DNA from: Hyphococcus sp.
GTDB taxonomy: Bacteria > Pseudomonadota > Alphaproteobacteria > Caulobacterales > Parvularculaceae
Length of the DNA: 64,000 nt
Direction of reading: 5' to 3'
Assembly (NCBI GenBank): GCA_021776245.1
Contig: JAJFGF010000002.1
Location: forward strand, 62,001-126,000
The notes beneath the pieces are model-generated. The model was not told the DNA's origin. It was given only the letters and a program-made list of their open reading frames with translations, and did no database searches. The translations under genes and the position numbers were made by a program. Below, piece after piece: positions 62,076-64,000 of this stretch; position 1 is the stretch's first letter, and each line of letters starts with the position of its first letter.

Positions 62076-64000
62076 TTATTCCCGTGTTTTCAGCGCTGAT
62101 ACCATATCAAGCTTGTTAACATCGCGTTGCACCAGCCAGCCGGACGCCATCGCCGCCAGCACGACATACATCGCTGCTATGCCAATGCTGCGCGGATCGA
62201 TATCGCCGGGTATGGTATATAAATCGGTGCTGAACGCCGAGGATACAAGAGCAGAAAGGCCGTATCCGATGGCGGCGCCGATCGGCAGCGCCAGAAGCGT
62301 AATCACTGCTAACTCCCCCAGCAGGACGAAAGAGGTTTCACGCCGCGTGAAACCGATCACGCGCAGGCTGGCAAGATCATGCGCGCGTTCGGCGAACGCA
62401 ATGCGTGCGCTGTTATAGACAACGCCGACTGTAATAATGATGGCAACCGCCGCCATAATGAAGCGCATGGCGCCGGCGCCCTGATTCATCAATTCCTGAA
62501 AGGAGGCGCGCGCCTGGGAATTGAGCGTGACGCCGGCGACAGCGGGCATGGCTTTGAGCTTGTCATTGACCGCTTTGTTCATCGCGGGATCGATCTGGAT
62601 GTGCGCGCCCGAAACGCGGCCGGGTTCTTTCAGCGCTTTATTGAGCGCGTCCATTTCAAAGTAAACTGTGGATCCCAGAAACGACTCCGCCAGCGCAACG
62701 ACCGGCAGGGTCAGGGTCGGGCGGCGGCCTTCACGCACTTCAACGGTCAGATCATCGCCGGGCGCAATGTTTAAGATCTCCGCCAATGGTTTTGACAGAA
62801 CAACGCCGTCCTCGCGGATATAGATGGTTTCAAGATCCTTGTTAACAGCGCGACTAAGCGCCGGCACGGACACCATGCCGTTGACGCCGCCGCGATATTC
62901 ATAAAGTCCGTTGCGTAGTTTCGCCGAGACATTGCGGAACGGCTCAACCCGTGTCACGCCGTCCATGCGTTGTAATTCATAGATTGTTTTATCGGAGAGG
63001 GGCTCGATAAAGCTGACCGTTGCATCGGCGCGGCTGACGACGCTGAAATTAACCTCCAGCAGATGATTAAACCCTGTCATCAGATTTTGCATCGCCGCCG
63101 ACAGCCCCATGGCGACGCCGACAGCAACGCAGGCCGCGATCGCGCGCATCGGCCGCCGTAAAATGCCGCGCAAGACCATGCGGCTTGGCTGATCAAGAGT
63201 GCGCTTCAACCAGGCTCCGCCGCTTAAGGTTTTACTGTAATCCGGCGGTGCCGGCGGGCTCATGGCGACTGCCGGCGTCAGACTGGAAATCTGTTGCAGC
63301 GCCACCAACAGGCCGACGCTCGCCGCCAGCGCTGAAATGCCAAGACCGATGAGGATGGTGTCGGGATTGGCCTCAAACACAAGAAAGGGGAGTTTGTAAT
63401 ACTCCATATCGATCTTGGCCATGTCGCCGCCGACCCAGACGCCGCCGATACACCCCATAACGCCGCCCAGAAGCGCGATGATCAAAATGAATTTGAAATA
63501 ATGCGCGGAGATTTCGGCGTGAGAATAGCCGAACGCCATCATCAGTCCGATCTCGCCGCGCTCCGCCTGGATCATCCGGGTGATGACGATGTTAAGAAGA
63601 AACGCAGCGACCGCGAGAAAAATCGGCGGCACCGTCTTTGCCGAGGCGGCGCGTCCGTCAAGCTCTTCAATGAGGATGCGGTTTGATATCTGGTCGGCGC
63701 GGTCATAAGCGCCAAACCCGCCATATGGCGCGAGGATCATATCGAGGCGGGCAATGATCGCCGGCGTCATCCCGCCGCGCGCCAGCCCGATCAGCGCTTC
63801 GTTAAAGGCGCCGTCAAGATCAAACGCGGCTTCCAGCGCTTCTTCGCTCATCCACATGACAGCAAAACGCGTATCGTCGGGCACCAGTTCGCCGGGGGCG
63901 ACGGTGAACACAAATTCCGGCGATTGCGCGAGGCCCGCGACAATAAAACTGCGCTGGGCGCCGTTCATGGTCGCCTTGATCCTGTCGCCGGGCGCGAGTT
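62076..64000 (-). CDS. FtsX-type ABC transporter permease (5' end outside window)
   Basis: At least 641 codons; the frame stays open to the right edge, so the start is outside. It has two FtsX domains, each with membrane helices around a MacB-like pattern: AAFLLNIVITRMIQAERGEI, GLMMAFGYSHAEISAHYFKF and the C-terminal YNSARIAFAERAHDLASLRV, IGFTRRETSFVLLGELAVIT. A periplasmic domain lies between. It ends ALKTRE. With the HlyD-like adaptor it should form a MacAB- or DevBC-like exporter, or a lipoprotein or envelope-maintenance system; an ATPase gene would be expected to the right. Confidence 0.9.
   Translation of the reverse strand, partial: LAPGDRIKATMNGAQRSFIVAGLAQSPEFVFTVAPGELVPDDTRFAVMWMSEEALEAAFDLDGAFNEALIGLARGGMTPAIIARLDMILAPYGGFGAYDRADQISNRILIEELDGRAASAKTVPPIFLAVAAFLLNIVITRMIQAERGEIGLMMAFGYSHAEISAHYFKFILIIALLGGVMGCIGGVWVGGDMAKIDMEYYKLPFLVFEANPDTILIGLGISALAASVGLLVALQQISSLTPAVAMSPPAPPDYSKTLSGGAWLKRTLDQPSRMVLRGILRRPMRAIAACVAVGVAMGLSAAMQNLMTGFNHLLEVNFSVVSRADATVSFIEPLSDKTIYELQRMDGVTRVEPFRNVSAKLRNGLYEYRGGVNGMVSVPALSRAVNKDLETIYIREDGVVLSKPLAEILNIAPGDDLTVEVREGRRPTLTLPVVALAESFLGSTVYFEMDALNKALKEPGRVSGAHIQIDPAMNKAVNDKLKAMPAVAGVTLNSQARASFQELMNQGAGAMRFIMAAVAIIITVGVVYNSARIAFAERAHDLASLRVIGFTRRETSFVLLGELAVITLLALPIGAAIGYGLSALVSSAFSTDLYTIPGDIDPRSIGIAAMYVVLAAMASGWLVQRDVNKLDMVSALKTRE

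Overview
The window reads as chromosomal DNA of a Gram-negative alphaproteobacterium. It holds a TonB-dependent receptor, Tsx-like and other outer-membrane barrels, an FtsX/HlyD export pair, a VPLPA-type C-terminal sorting signal, LytTR/LuxR/MASE1/PilZ signalling proteins, and many GTG/TTG starts behind good ribosome binding sites. No rRNA, tRNA, CRISPR array, integrase or transposase was seen. The genus cannot be fixed from sequence alone; a Caulobacterales/Parvularculales-like bacterium is my inference.

Layout. 1-2.5 kb: the start of a BlaI/MecI-type repressor with two putative operators, then two tandem LuxR-type regulators. 2.5-8.8 kb: a small metal-related exported protein and a ZnuD-like receptor, a GIY-YIG protein, an outer-membrane barrel and an EEP-family hydrolase, with duplicated gene tails between them. 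8.9-19.6 kb: a defence-like block with a PD-(D/E)XK protein and an Mrr nuclease, divergent from a type I restriction operon in the order hsdR-hsdS-membrane protein-hsdM, followed by a TIR-transmembrane-toroid protein. 20.2-23.5 kb: a membrane LytTR regulator, an S41 protease and a small Cys/His-rich protein. 23.6-33.1 kb: a cyclodipeptide synthase of the NYH type, followed by a mercury-resistance island (merB, an M23 peptidase, merR, merT, merP, merA, a membrane protein, a second flavin disulfide reductase and others). The last 200 bases of the synthase locus recur at the far end of the island, so the island lies between two 200-bp direct repeats.

33.2-45.3 kb: a large beta-lactamase-like hydrolase, methyltransferases, an AraC regulator, DUF4386 and other membrane proteins, an XRE regulator, a LuxR solo, a PilZ protein and gene remnants. 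46.5-54.1 kb: a compact signalling operon of a Tsx-like porin, a CHASE-only sensor, a periplasmic protein, a MASE1-CHASE-PAS hybrid kinase, a single-domain response regulator, a REC-degenerate GGDEF-PilZ protein and an HPt protein. 54.2-60.8 kb: ArsR/AHSA1 and YCII/sigma-factor (frameshifted) pairs, YjbR, a second DUF4386 protein, a VPLPA protein and many shuffled gene pieces. 60.8-64 kb: a membrane fusion protein and an FtsX-type permease that runs off the window.

The most unusual theme is repeated duplication of gene 3' ends: the synthase tail around the mer island, the znuD tail around the GIY-YIG gene, and tails of the hlyD-like, arsR and AHSA1 genes. The best candidates for undescribed biology are the mer island with a second MerR-type operator in front of an M23 peptidase-merB pair, the type I restriction operon with a membrane protein inserted between specificity and methylase subunits, the TIR-toroid membrane protein, and the porin-linked phosphorelay.
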